From Capsicum annuum (lineage: Eukaryota; Streptophyta; Magnoliopsida; Solanales; Solanaceae), in NCBI RefSeq assembly GCF_002878395.1, contig NC_061115.1, positions 53,691,352 through 53,755,351 of the forward strand: a stretch of DNA of 64,000 nt. The letters run 5' to 3'. How positions within the stretch are numbered: the stretch's first letter is position 1; each line of letters opens with the position of its first letter. The position numbers and the translations under genes were made by a program. A model generated the notes under the pieces. The model saw only the letters and a list, made by a program, of their open reading frames with translations, searched no databases and had not been told where the DNA came from. This document shows positions 1-11,603 of the stretch, one piece after another.

Positions 1-363
1 ATTTAAAGCTAACATCCTACATGTGAATCAAGTAAGGCTTCTAAGTACATCCCTGTCCTAGATGCTAATTTGGATTCCTTATTTTATAAAAGAATACAAA
101 CCATACTTTGTTTATCCCTATGTTCTATCTTCCTATTCCCCCTCCCGAGATCACAAGGTTGACAATTAATATATTATAAGGGTTGCTAATCCTTAAAATA
201 GTTTAAACAAGGATAAACAAACAACTAGAATGATAAGAAACTCAAAGAAACGTAATTCAAAATGAAAGTATTCATGATCTTGGCCTTAACCCTAGGAATG
301 AAGTTTATCCTTTAACGGAAATATTCATCATCCAATCACTTAGATTGATGATACAATCCATAA
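1..363 (-). repeat. Copy A 3' LTR, remaining fragment
   Basis: Positions 1-357 match the middle of copy A's other LTR at about 3098-3455. Similarity stops at CCATAA (358-363) and continues directly into internal sequence that in copy B lies near 7628. About 0.9 kb of LTR and the polypurine tract are therefore missing. CCATAA is present at both parental positions (3450-3455 and 7628-7633), which fits a microhomology deletion. Confidence 0.8.
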
Positions 364-1730
364 TCACTCACAATAATGCAATTTAAAACAAAATGGGTAC
401 AAGAATCAAATTACGCTTACTCTCTCAAGGAATCCATAGGTTTTCCTTTAGTGTAGTGCTCCACTAATATCAGAATGATGAACTTAGGATCAATTAGGTC
501 ATTTTCGGGTAGTAATGTAGGATAAAGGATGGGTAGAAACTATTTGGGAATACTGACTAACCTCTTTAAGTGCTTTAATACACTACATTATACAATAAAC
601 ACCAATCTCCAACAACCAAATTACACTTTTCCTATCCACCCATCACCTTTGTTTTGCCCCATCTCTTTTAAGCATTTTTACAAACACATGGTGGGAGTAT
701 TGTTTATTACCACAATTTTTTTTAAAATTTTTCTTTTTTTACATCTATAGTAATATTTTAAATATAATTTCTATCATACACATCTACTACACATCAGTTA
801 TCAACACCAATAGCTATCACCTTGGGGCATCAAATTCATATTTTCCCTCTTATTTCTAAAAATCCTTGCTCAATTAATTCTTTATTATAGCACCTAGGAG
901 CTTTGGATCAAATAATGGTTTATCAAAGAAGGGATTAGGCTACACATAAGGCTATCAAAGAAAAAGCTAAAGGCTCAATGGGGTTTTACTAGGATTATGC
1001 ATAGGGTTAGGTCAAAAAGAAGTTATAAAACAAGGCTATCAAAGAAATGCCTATATCATCTCCTAAACCCACACTATTTATTTTGCTTTGCACACATACC
1101 GGACAAGTTCTAGACTTCACATGCAACAAGGAATATACAAATACCTCACACTCACATGGCATATTCTCAACTCATATAGGATCATCATAGACTCTCAACC
1201 ACATAATAACATGAATTCAACGTTAAGTCATCAGGTATAAGAGTCATAAACATGAGTCTAAGTGTCTAAAAAGTATTCATTCACACAATCAACATGATTT
1301 TACCAAGCAAAACACTTGCATCATATTGTCAAAAACAGAAGAAAAAAGAATATCTCACACACAAAAAATTAAATTAAGTCAAAATTGGGAATCTCCCCAC
1401 CCTATACTTAAAAATCTACTTTGTCCCCAAAGTGAACTTTTTAAAGTAAGAGATAGGAATACTCCCTGAGACCTCTAGTCCTAGCTACACGCATCTTTAA
1501 ATATCAAGAAGGTTCGGGGGGACCCGACACTAAGTCTTTGCCAAGCTCCTTAGCTCAGGTTTTCGGTACTCAGATTTCCCATCAACCTGTGACAACAAAA
1601 ACTAAAACTACATGAAGTAAAAAAATAAAAATAAAACATACCTTAGCTTGGGTTGTCTCCTAAGAAGCACCTAATTTAGTGTCATGATATGACCCAATCA
1701 ACTTCTTCCTCTACCTTGAGGATATAAATT
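364..1730 (-). other. Copy A internal region, non-coding
   Basis: This AT-rich stretch is related to 7634-9060 of copy B and, reverse-complemented, to 57941-59305 of copy E. It contains no supportable ORF. A purine-rich block (C-rich on the + strand near 1390-1440) is shared by all three copies. Short ORFs on the + strand here, such as 529-750, are not conserved. Confidence 0.7.
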
Positions 1731-2553
1731 TCACCCCCAATATTGTATCCATCTTCTTGCCTCGCTCATAGGAGGTGGTACAAAGATTAAGGTATTGAAT
1801 AATAGAATGTGCATGGTAAACAACTCAGCCTTGAAGTGAGGTGGATTTTTATGTTGCTTATCCAGTGTAAAATCAAGAATATAAGATTTTTGTTCCTCAT
1901 CTTCACACTCTTTCTCTATTTTAAATGATTCCATAGACAAGACATCATCTAAACATAATGTAGAAAAGTTCTTTGAGTGAAACCCAACCAATTCTACTTT
2001 AAAATTTACACTATCCACTATACCCTCACTCTTATTTACCTTCTCAATTTCAGTCTCAAAAGAAAGATGACAACTGAATGGTTGTGATTCTTGTGGTGAT
2101 GGTTGTATCTCCTCAACTTGTTCAACAACTTTCGTTTTTAAGTACTCAAAATTTCTAGAATTATTAGCAACTTTGTCTGCAATCAGTTGGGGAATCAATT
2201 CCACATCTACCTCTAGCTGATTGCTTAGTAGCCTCCCGATGGTTCTTCATGTCTGCCAAAAACTGTTCTTGAGATGATAAAATTTCTTTAAACATTTCTT
2301 CCAAGTTACTACTTGACTGATTTGGTTGGGCCTGTTGAAATTGATGCTGTTGGTTGTTCCATGGTTGTATTTTTGGATGAGTCTTCAACATTTGATTGTA
2401 GGTGTTCACATAATTCTGCCTTTGATCATAACCCATAAACATTACTTAATTGGTGTTGACAGCATACATATCTGCAAAATGACCACTATGGCCACAAACC
2501 ATACACCAACAAAAATCGTCATCACTCAAAAACCATCTATCCCAGGCTGACAT
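1731..2553 (-). pseudogene. Zinc-knuckle mini-Gag-like ORF of copy A
   Basis: The frame starts with ATG at 2551-2553, about 110 nt inside the primer site, and begins MSAWDRWF. It then has a CX2CX4HX4C-type knuckle with the last Cys replaced by Tyr. A stop (2446-2448) follows, then a segment with RQNYVNTYN and a Gln/Asn-rich stretch that resembles the region after the zinc knuckle in Athila/Tat-type Gag. A frameshift near 2164-2204 leads to a conserved C-terminal domain of about 120 residues, acidic in its middle and ending in a LIFVPP-like motif. The same domain occurs in copies B and E. The capsid part of Gag and all of pol are absent. The Gag relationship is inferred from motifs; the C-terminal domain is not recognised. 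Confidence 0.65.
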
Positions 2554-2665
2554 CTCAAGAAGTGTGAGAAATAAAAAAAGAATAAAGAAACTAAAAAGAA
2601 AATTACTAAAATATTTATAGCTCAATATAACTAAACTAAAAATAAGATAGTTGACTATTTACAAT

Positions 2666-2683
2666 TCCCCGACAATGGCACCA
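2666..2683 (-). other. Primer binding site, tRNA-Asp type (copy A)
   Basis: The + strand reads TCCCCGACAATGGCACCA, 15 of 18 matches to the plant tRNA-Asp 3' end used by Athila/Tat elements. It lies 6 nt inside the 5' LTR boundary at 2690. It differs from the Met-type primer sites of the surrounding chromoviruses. Confidence 0.85.
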
Positions 2684-2689
2684 AAAACA

Positions 2690-4383
2690 TAACAATGCCC
2701 AAGCGCACACGCAAGTGTACGTGGTCTACTAAGTAGTAAAGTGGCCTTCAAGAAAGCCAAATATCAATCCCACAAGGGTTTGTGTTAACAACTATCCAAT
2801 TGTAGTTTAACAAATTGAGAAGAGTGACAAATAAAGTTTTAGAGTTGTAAGCTAAAAATAAACTAAAATAATACAGAAAAGTAATGACTTTGGACAATCA
2901 ATGGATAGATACCCAGGTTTAAGGCTTAAGAACAATCATAATACACCATTGAACTTTGTTCGTTAAATCACGTATCTTAGTTGTTGATTCATGGGGTTAA
3001 TCGCATGATCATGGTCTCCCGACCTCTATCCATTTACCTAATTTGGACATTACAACTACATCATTTAGTGGGGATGCAATAATCCAACTAAGTGATTTAA
3101 AGCTATCATCCTACATGTGAATCAAGTAAGGCTTCTAAGTACATCCCTGTCCTAGATGTTAATTTGTATTCCTTATTTTATAAAAGAATACAAACCATGC
3201 TTTGTTTATACCCATATTCTATCTTACTATTCCTCCTCCTGAGATCACAAGGTCCATAATTAATATATTCTAAGGGTAGGTAATCCTTAAAATAGTTTAA
3301 AAAAAGGATAAACAAGCAACCATAATGATAAGCAACTCAAACAAACTTAATTCTAAATGAAAGTATTCATGGTCTTGGCCTTAACCCCCGAAAGGGAGTT
3401 TAGCCTATGGAAATATTCATCATCGGATCCTTGGGATTGATGATACAAACCATAAATAAAACTAAATTAAAGAATGATAAAATCTAAAAAGAAGTTGTGA
3501 TAGCCTCTATTATCTTCCAAGGACATACAAAAGTGATTAAAAACATGTATAAAGATGTATTTATAGAAATAAGTTAATCCCAAGCCATGTTAGACAAGTA
3601 TTGAGTGTGTAATTTAGGCCTAGAATAGATGATGCATCGTGAGATCCATTGCAACATTCTGGAAGGGATATCGCGGGCTTCAGTGCACTGGAATAGAGCC
3701 AGCATCGCGGTAAAATCATCGGGACACTCTATTTTGGGTTCCTTATGAGTATTTTGGTATCTATAACACCACAAGTTATCTCCCCAAATTCCCTCACTCG
3801 CCTTGGACATTCCAGGTGTCAAAATTGAGTCCAAGTTGTGTATTGTGCTTTTGTTGATCCATTCCAAGCCTTTTTGAGTTGTTTCAACTTGATTTGAAGC
3901 TTGTATATCCTTCATATATCATCATAATCCATTAAAAAAGCATCCTATAGCATTAAACACAACAATTTAGATCTCAAAACAACACAACATCCAAGATGAT
4001 GAACTAGAAACACGAGTAAGACTAGGTTGCCCCCTTTGATTTTAAGCTTTTTGTTTTGACCCTTGAAAATTACAAACAAGTTTTTTCACATATATATAAA
4101 CAATAAAAACTTTAGGAACTAATTAAACACGTCAGAACCCAACAAGTAGACTAGACAAACACCTAGCTCAAGCTAGTCACACTAGTTTTCTCAATTGAAC
4201 TCTAAATGATCAATTTGGATCAAAACTCATGTGAAAACACTATTAAATATTGTAAACAGATACATCAAAACTTATATGCACATTTATATCATTATCAACA
4301 TATTAAAAACATGAATTATCCTCTAAATAAGGCTAAAAAGGCTTACATAGCAAGGTTTGAATGCATAAATACACCCAACATCA
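2690..4383 (-). repeat. Copy A 5' LTR
   Basis: On the + strand it starts TAACAATGCCC (the TG of copy B is mutated to TA) and ends CCCAACATCA. A minus-strand TATA-like box lies at 3556-3566, with a CpG-rich block just upstream of it at about 3620-3740. On the right it abuts GGTAT and then LTR sequence of element C. Confidence 0.85.
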
Positions 4384-5531
4384 GGTATAACTAGATTTTA
4401 CTAGTCGTATGGTCTAGTGATGAGTTGGGCAACAAATTCATAATTTGGACAGAGTGTGGTGTCCAACCCTCTATTTTTGTGACCACTTGATGATACCACT
4501 CGTATGATATGGTGATATGTTGGAGGGTAAACTTATAACCACCTGTGGGTTTTCTACAACTTTTACGCTAAGGGTATTTTTGAAATTTACTACCCAATTC
4601 CCTTAAGACCCTACATCTTATAATATTTTTTGATCATCCATTACACAATTAGAAAGATTAAAATACTCTCTAAACTCTCTCTTAAACTTCTCAAAAAGGT
4701 TGATCTACGGTTTCCTCAAAGTGATCATCTAAGATCTTAAAGATCGAATCCTCTCTGTGAATCTTCGTAACTCAGGATTGTGACTCTTACTTCATTGTTA
4801 GTTCACTAAAACATATATTTTAAACATTGTTCATGAGACATTAAGAGTGGTTTTGAAAACCAAGTTTGAGGGTTTGAATGAATGTTGTTGGGTATTGCTT
4901 TCTCACGATTTGAATTATGATTATACATGTTTTGATAATGATTTTGCACATGTGGGTGCATGAGAATTGTGGTTTAACAAATGGGTCATGTTTAAACCTA
5001 AGTGTGTTGGTTTTTGTCTTTGATAATGGTATTCCCTCAACTTTCTTGTGAAAATGCCAATGAGAATGATCTTGTCTTATATGGAATTGTGTTTTGAACT
5101 AAGGCACTGGAATATGAATGTTAATGATTGGTAAATAGTTTATGAAGGCCTTGTTGGTCATAAATTGATTTGAAATACTAAATGTATTTGAGTCCCTAAA
5201 TGTTGAATTGAATTGATTTCTTTTTTTAGACAATGGTTTTGAGTCCCAAGTTGATTAATACTGGTTATGGCATGTTGTATGCTTATAAGTGGGGTTGGTA
5301 TGCCGATACCAACAAGATGACTTTGGTAAGTAATTGAATTAAGGGTTGTATTTGTGAAATGAGTATTTTAATTGGGCTTTAAAGAGGGATGTGTAGCCAG
5401 GCCATGAAAGTGAAGTTCGAAGGACTGACAGGAAACCGCACTAGCCGATGTGGGTGTCTATATCATCGGGAGGTTTGAGCCACCCGAATGGATATATAAA
5501 TGGGAGGTTTGAGTCCCCAATATTGAATATA
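4384..5531 (+). repeat. Element C 5' LTR, middle segment
   Basis: This segment aligns with C's 3' LTR at about 33640-34750, for example the shared words around GATTTTACTAGTCGTATGG. It lies between copies A and B. It ends with ATATA (5527-5531), the left target duplication of copy B. No gene is present. Confidence 0.85.
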
Positions 5532-7330
5532 TGACAGTGCCCAATAACACACGCAAGTGTAAATGGTCTTATCAAGTGATATAGTGGCTTCAAAGAAGCC
5601 CAAGTATCGATCTCTTAAGGACTTGCATTCGCTGCCTATCTAATTCTAGTCTAATTAATTGAGAAAAAATAAACACCAAGAGTTTTGAATAATTATAAAT
5701 GAAAAATAAAATAAATGATGCATAAAATAAAAGTCTTGGGACAATGAATGGAGAGAAGTCCAGGGTTAAAGCACTTCGAACAATCGTACTATGTTATTGA
5801 AATTAATTGGTTAACTTGCTTATCTTGGTTGTTGATTCGTAGGGTTAATTGCATGATCATGGTTTTCCAACCTATAATATTTTAGCTAATATGGATATTA
5901 CCACTACATCATTAAGCGGGGATGTAATAATACAATTAAGTGAATTAAAGCTATCATCCTACATTTGAATCAAGTAAGGCATCTAAGTACTTCCCTGTCC
6001 TAGATGCTAAGTTCAATTCTTTATTTTATAAAAGAATAAAAACCCAAACTTTATTTATTTCCATGTTCTATCCCCCTATTCTCTCTCTCGAGATCAAAAG
6101 GTCGACAATATATGTATTTTAGGGGTGATCAATCCATAAAATAATTAAAACAAGAATAAACAAACAACCAATAATGATAAACGAATTAACAAAATTAATC
6201 CAAAACAATAATAATCATGTTCTTGGCCTTAACCCCGGAAAGATGGTTTAACCATGAATGGAAATATTCATCATCCAATCCCTTGGAATTATGATAAAAA
6301 TCATAAAAAAAACTAAATTACAGAATGATAAAACCTTAAAAGAAGTTGTGGTAGCCTTTAATGATGTTCCATGTTGATCTAGGGTTTCCAAGAGGTCCTA
6401 AGATATTTAAAATGTTTTTTAGGACGTTATATTTATAGTAGACAAGTTATAAACCAAGTTAGATTAGGTTTAAACTCTTTTTTACTTCAGCTGGGCGAAA
6501 TTTTGCCCATTTTGGATCTCCCCGCATCACGCCGTACTTCCAGGTCATAATTGTCAAAAAAATCTGTCAAATTCCAGTAGCTAGTCGTAATTCCAACGCA
6601 TCATGGGCGCTCTTTTAACCCCATTATCAGCTACATACGCCTCTAGGTAAAAAATGTGGGCCTCTTCTAAATCAATTGATGTTTTTAAATCATCCATTAT
6701 ATACCTGTACAGTCTACATGCGCCCCATACTTTTCAGGGGTTCAAATTGCGTCCAGCTTGCGTCTTGTGCTTCTGTGGTCATTTCTGAGCCTTTTTGAGT
6801 CATTTCCACTTGATTTGAAGCTTGTATATCCTTCATATATCATCATAATCCATTCAAAAAGAATCATAAATCATTAAGAACATCAATTAAGGGCTCAAAA
6901 CAACACAACATCCTCACCGATGAACTACAAACACGAGCTAAGCATAGGCTAAATTAACATTGAGCTTTAACTCATTATTTTCACTCTTTTCTTGATCCAA
7001 TTGACCCTTGAACATTATAAATAAGTTGTTTTACATATAATTACATAATAACAACCTTATTAACTCATTAAAACACATTAGAACCCAACACAAGAGACTA
7101 GAAAAACACATAGCTCAAGCTAGTTACCCTAGTTTTCTCGGTTGACTTCTAAATGCTCAAATTGAATCAAAACTCATGTGAAACCACCATTAAATATTGT
7201 AAAAACATAATTGGACACATAAATTCTCATTTATATCATTATCAACATATATATCATAAGAATCATCCTCAAAACAAGGCTAAAAAGGCTAGAATAGTAA
7301 CTCTAGAATGCATAAATACACCCAACATCA
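5532..7330 (-). repeat. Copy B 3' LTR
   Basis: The LTR is 1799 bp and runs from TGACAGTGCCC to CCAACATCA. A minus-strand TATA-like box (TATATTTATAG on +) lies at 6428-6438. A CpG-containing block at about 6520-6720 lies upstream of it in the element's orientation. Confidence 0.93.
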
Positions 7331-9065
7331 CCACCCCACACTTAAAGCCTTATTCATCCTCGAACAATTATTAACTATAATTTCCATGAGCTGAAGAGAC
7401 TCGAACTTCTACTAAATGCAAGACACTCAAGCTAGCACTACAATGACTACACGAATGCTAGTTTCTACACTATTTACACAATTGAAAGCTCAAGAACACT
7501 ACTCCAAAACTACCTAGCCTTAAGAATTGACTCACCTAGTTGGGAAACTCATACTTATTGCTCAATAAAGGGCATCATACAAATCACCCACATTCATCAA
7601 AAATGTTCCCCTCATAACAAGAGTTACCCATAAACTCTCACAATAATGCAATTTATAACGTAATAGGTACAAGAATTAAATTATGCTCACGCTCACAAAG
7701 AATTCAAAAGTTATACATAATGAACCATAGGCTTGCCCTTAGTGTAATGCGCCACTAATATCGAAATGTTGAACATAAGATCAATTAGGACTTTTTTGGG
7801 TTGTAATGTAGGCTAAGTAATGGGTAGGAACTATTTGGGAATCGTGACTAACCTCTCTAAGCTCTTTAACACACTACATTATTCATTCAAAACCAATCTC
7901 CAACAACAAAATTATACTTTTTCATCCACCCTTACCCTTTATTTTTGCCCCATCTCTTTTAAGTATGTTCACAAACACATGGTGGGTATATTGTTTATTC
8001 CTTCAAGATTCAATTTTTCTCATTCTCTATAATCATGGGAATAATTTTAACACCATTTATATCCATCTCAGCCACCACATATCAAATATACACCAATAAC
8101 TATTACCTTGGGGAATCAATTTCACCTTTTTCTACTTCAATTTCTCAAACTCCTTACTAATTAAAAATTTCATTAAAGCACTTAGGAGCTTTTTGGATCA
8201 AATTATGGTCTATCAAAGAAGAAATTTATGTTACATATGAGGCCACCAAATAAAATAAGCTAAAGGCTCAATGGAGTTTATCTAGGATAATGTACAAGGG
8301 TAGGTCAAATAGAAGTTATAAAACAAGGCTATCAAAGAAATGCCTATATCATCTCATAAACCCACATTCTTTATTTCATTTCACACACACACCAGGAAAG
8401 TTCTAGACATCATATGCAACAAGGAATATACTAAAAAAAACCTTACACCCAAATGGAACATGCTCAAATCAATAGGTTCATAATAGACTCCCAACCTAAT
8501 CATAGCATAAATTCAAATTTTAAGCCAACAAGTACAAAAGTAAAAAATTTGAGCCTAGGAGTCTCAAAAATTGCAATTCACTCATTCAATATTATCAAAC
8601 AAACCCACTTGCATCATGTAATCAAAAATAGAACCAACAAAAATATCTCACTTATTCCTAACCTAAAATAAAAAAATTAAGTTGAGTCAAAATTTGGGAA
8701 TTCGCCCCCCCTATTTAAAAATCTACTTTGTCCCTAAAGTGAACTTAAAAGTAAGAGATAGAAATACTCCCTGAGGCCTCTAGGCCTAGCTAGTAGCATC
8801 TTCAAATAAATGAGATCCATGGGACATCACACTCAATCTTTGCCATGCTCCTTAGCTCATGTTTATGGTACTCAGACTTCCCATGAATCTGTGACTCAAC
8901 CAAAAATAAAAACTATGTGAAATAAAAATAAAGAATTAAAAAAAAACATACCTTAGCTTGAGTTTCCTCCCAAGAAGCGCCTAATTTAGTGTCGCGGCAT
9001 GATCCAATCAACTTTTTCCTTCACCTTGAGTATATGAATTTCACCCCAAACTTTGCATCCATGTT
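7331..9065 (-). other. Copy B internal region, non-coding, with polypurine tract
   Basis: The polypurine tract (minus strand AGTGTGGGGTGG) abuts the 3' LTR at 7331-7342. A stem-loop lies at 7350-7367. The rest is AT-rich, matches copies A and E, and has no conserved ORF. Confidence 0.75.
7350..7367 (-). promoter_or_regulatory. Stem-loop upstream of polypurine tract (copy B)
   Basis: On the minus strand it reads TTGTTCGAGGATGAATAA, a six- to seven-pair stem with G-T pairs and loop AGGA. It lies 19 nt from the 3' LTR. The same kind of hairpin is seen in elements C, D, F, G and H. Confidence 0.6.
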
Positions 9066-9668
9066 TTAACCTTGATCATATAGAGGTGGTACAAAAATTA
9101 AATAATCGGGTAATGGAATGTGCATGGTAAACCACTCTGACTTGAAGTGAGGTGTATTTTTATGTTGATTGTCCGGTGTAAAATTAAGAATATAGGATTC
9201 GTCTTCCTCATCTTCACACTTTTTCACTATTTTAAATGATTCCACAGACAAGATATCATTTAAACATAATGTAGTAAAGTGTTTCGAATACGGCCCAACA
9301 AATTCTACTTTATAATTTACACAATCTACTACACACTCACTTTTATTCACCTTCTCAATTTCAGTCTCAAGATCAAGATTAAAATCGAGTGGTTGTAGTT
9401 CTTATGTGTTCTCCACACATTGGATAATATCCTCGCCATATATTTCTTTGCTTAGCCACTGTAGACATGGTGGCAGTGGTGTCTCCTTAATAATTTCCAT
9501 AATATCAGTTTTCGAGTATTCAGACTTCCTCGAATTATCAGCATCATATTATGAAGGTTTCGTCAATGAACTTTCATAAAAATTTGGACAATAAGCCACA
9601 AGGTGGTTTCCTCTACAAAAATAACAATAATTTCCATCACTCAAAAACCATCTATCCTAGACTGACAC
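9066..9668 (-). pseudogene. Zinc-knuckle mini-Gag-like ORF of copy B
   Basis: One reading frame runs from about 9668 (GTG where copy A has ATG) to 9066, about 200 codons, with only three internal stops. It begins close to the MS..DRWFLSD of copy A. It has an intact CX2CX3HX4C knuckle (CYFC, then H, then C) within the first 30 residues. A linker of about 70 residues follows, containing LPPCLQWL. The conserved C-terminal domain starts ETEIEKVNKS and ends LIFVPP. The NTYN segment of copy A is missing. That a single frame survives in a copy with roughly 10% LTR divergence suggests the protein was functional in the source element. Nucleic-acid binding is inferred from the knuckle; the C-terminal role is unknown. 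Confidence 0.7.
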
Positions 9669-9782
9669 CTCAAGAAGAGTGTGAGAAAAATAGAAATAAA
9701 GGAAAATAAAAAGAAACTAAACAAAAACAATTTACAACTCAATATTGAAAAACTATAAATAAGATAATTGCCTAATAACAAG

Positions 9783-9800
9783 TCCCCAGCAACGGCCGCA
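9783..9800 (-). other. Primer binding site, tRNA-Asp type (copy B)
   Basis: The + strand reads TCCCCAGCAACGGCCGCA, 15 of 18 matches to the tRNA-Asp 3' end. It lies 6 nt inside the 5' LTR boundary at 9807. Confidence 0.85.
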
Positions 9801-9806
9801 AAAAAT

Positions 9807-11603
9807 TGACAGCGCCCAAGTGCACACGCAAGTGTATGTTGTCTTATCAAGTGATATAGTGGCTTCAAGATATCCCAAGTATCGATCTCTTAGGTACTTG
9901 CGTTCGCCACCTATCTAATTATAGTCTAACTAATTGAGAAAAAATAAACACCAAGAGTTTTGAATAATTGTAAATAAAAAATAAAATAAATAATGCGTAA
10001 AATAAAAGTCTCCGAACAATCAATTAATAAAAGCCCAGGGTTAAAGCACTTCAAACAATCATACTATGTTATTGTAATTAATTCGTTAACTTGCTTATCT
10101 TTGTTATTGAGTCGTAGGGTTAATTGCATGATCATGGTTTTTCAACCTATAATTTTTACCTAATATGGATATTACCAATACATAATTGAGCGGGGATTTA
10201 ATAATACAATTAAGTTAATTAAAGCTATCATCATACATTTGAATCAAGTAAGGAATCTAAGTACATCCCTGTCCTAGATGCTAAGTTCAATTCTTTATTT
10301 TATAAAAGAATAAAAACCCAAACTTTATTTATTTCCATGTTCTATCTCCCTATTCCCTCTCCTGAGATCAAAAGGTCGACAATATATGTATTTTATGGGT
10401 GATCAATCCATAAAATAATTAAAATAAGAATAAACAAATAACTAATAATGATAAGAAAATTAGCAAAATTAATTCAAAACAATAATAATGATGTTCTTGG
10501 CTTTAACCCCGGAAAGAGGGTTTAACCTTGAATGAAAATATTCATCATCTAGTCCCTTGGAATGATGATAAAAACCATAAAAAAACTAAATTACAGAATG
10601 ATAAAACCTAAAAAGAAGTAGTGGTAGCCTCCAATGATGTTCCAAGTTGATCTAGGGTTTCCAAGAGGTCACAAGATGTTTAAAACATTTTTTAGGATGT
10701 TATATTTATAGTAGACAAGTTATAAACCAAGTTAGATTAGGTTTACATGCTGTTTTCCTTCAGTTGGGTGAAACTTTCCCCATTTTGGTGCTCCCCACGT
10801 CGCGCCGTAGTTTCAGGTCAAAATTGTCAAAAAAATCTGTCAAATTCCTATAGCTAGTCGCGATTTCAACACATCCCGGGGCCTCCTTAAACCCTATTAT
10901 AAGCTACATGCACCTATAGGTCAAAAACGTAGGCCTCGTATTAATCCATTGATGTTTTGAAATCATCCATTGGCTACCTGCATAGTCCACATGCGACCCA
11001 TACTTTTCAGGGGTTCAAATTGCGTCCAGCTTGCGTCTTGTGCTTCTGTTGTCATTTCCAAGCCTTTTTGAGTTGTTTCCACTTTATTTGAATCTTTTAT
11101 ATCCTTCATATATCATCATAATATATTCAAAAAGAATCCTAAATCATTAATAACATTAATTAAGAGCTCAAAACAACACAACATCCTCACCGATGAACTA
11201 GACACACGAGGTAAGCATAGGCTAAATTCACATTGAGCATTTAATCATTGTTTTCACTCTTTTCTTGATCCAATTGACCCTTGAACATTATAAATAAGTT
11301 TTTTTACATATAAATAATTAATAAAAACCTTAGTAACTCATTAAAATACATTAGAGCCAAATACAAGAGACTAGAAAAACACGTAGCTGAAGCTAGTTAC
11401 ACTAGTTTTCTTGGTTGACTTCTAAATACTCAAATTGAATCAAGACTCATGTGAAACCACCATTAAATATTGTAAAAACATACTTGTACAAATAAATTAT
11501 CATTTATATCATTATGAACATATATATCATAATAATCATCCTTAAAATAATGCTAAAAAGGCTAGAATAGTAACTCTAGAATGCATAAATACATCCAACA
11601 TCA
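9807..11603 (-). repeat. Copy B 5' LTR
   Basis: The LTR is 1797 bp and runs from TGACAGCGCCC to CCAACATCA. A minus-strand TATA-like box lies at about 10700-10711, with a CpG-rich block upstream of it at about 10790-10990 (contains GTCGCGCCG and GTCGCGAT). ATATA follows at 11604-11608. Confidence 0.93.

Larger units (their letters stand above)
1..4383 (-). mobile_element. Non-autonomous LTR retrotransposon, copy A (left end outside window)
   Basis: Copy A reads on the minus strand: its 5' LTR is at 2690-4383, the Asp-type primer site at 2666-2683, a broken small ORF at 1731-2553, and a fragment of the 3' LTR at 1-363. The internal region is related to copies B (5532-11603) and E (53275-60169). 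No protease, RT or integrase is present, so mobility would have depended on another element. It sits inside the 5' LTR of element C, because sequence from 4384 onward matches C's 3' LTR near 33640. The left boundary and its target duplication lie outside the window. Confidence 0.85.
5532..11603 (-). mobile_element. Non-autonomous LTR retrotransposon, copy B (complete)
   Basis: This 6072-bp element has two full LTRs (5532-7330 and 9807-11603), each beginning TGACAG and ending AACATCA. Perfect 5-bp target duplications ATATA lie at 5527-5531 and 11604-11608. It reads on the minus strand and carries an Asp-type primer site, one small ORF and a polypurine tract, with no pol genes. Removing it rejoins the 5' LTR of element C. 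By eye the first 130 bases of the two LTRs differ at roughly one base in ten, so the insertion is old. Confidence 0.95.
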
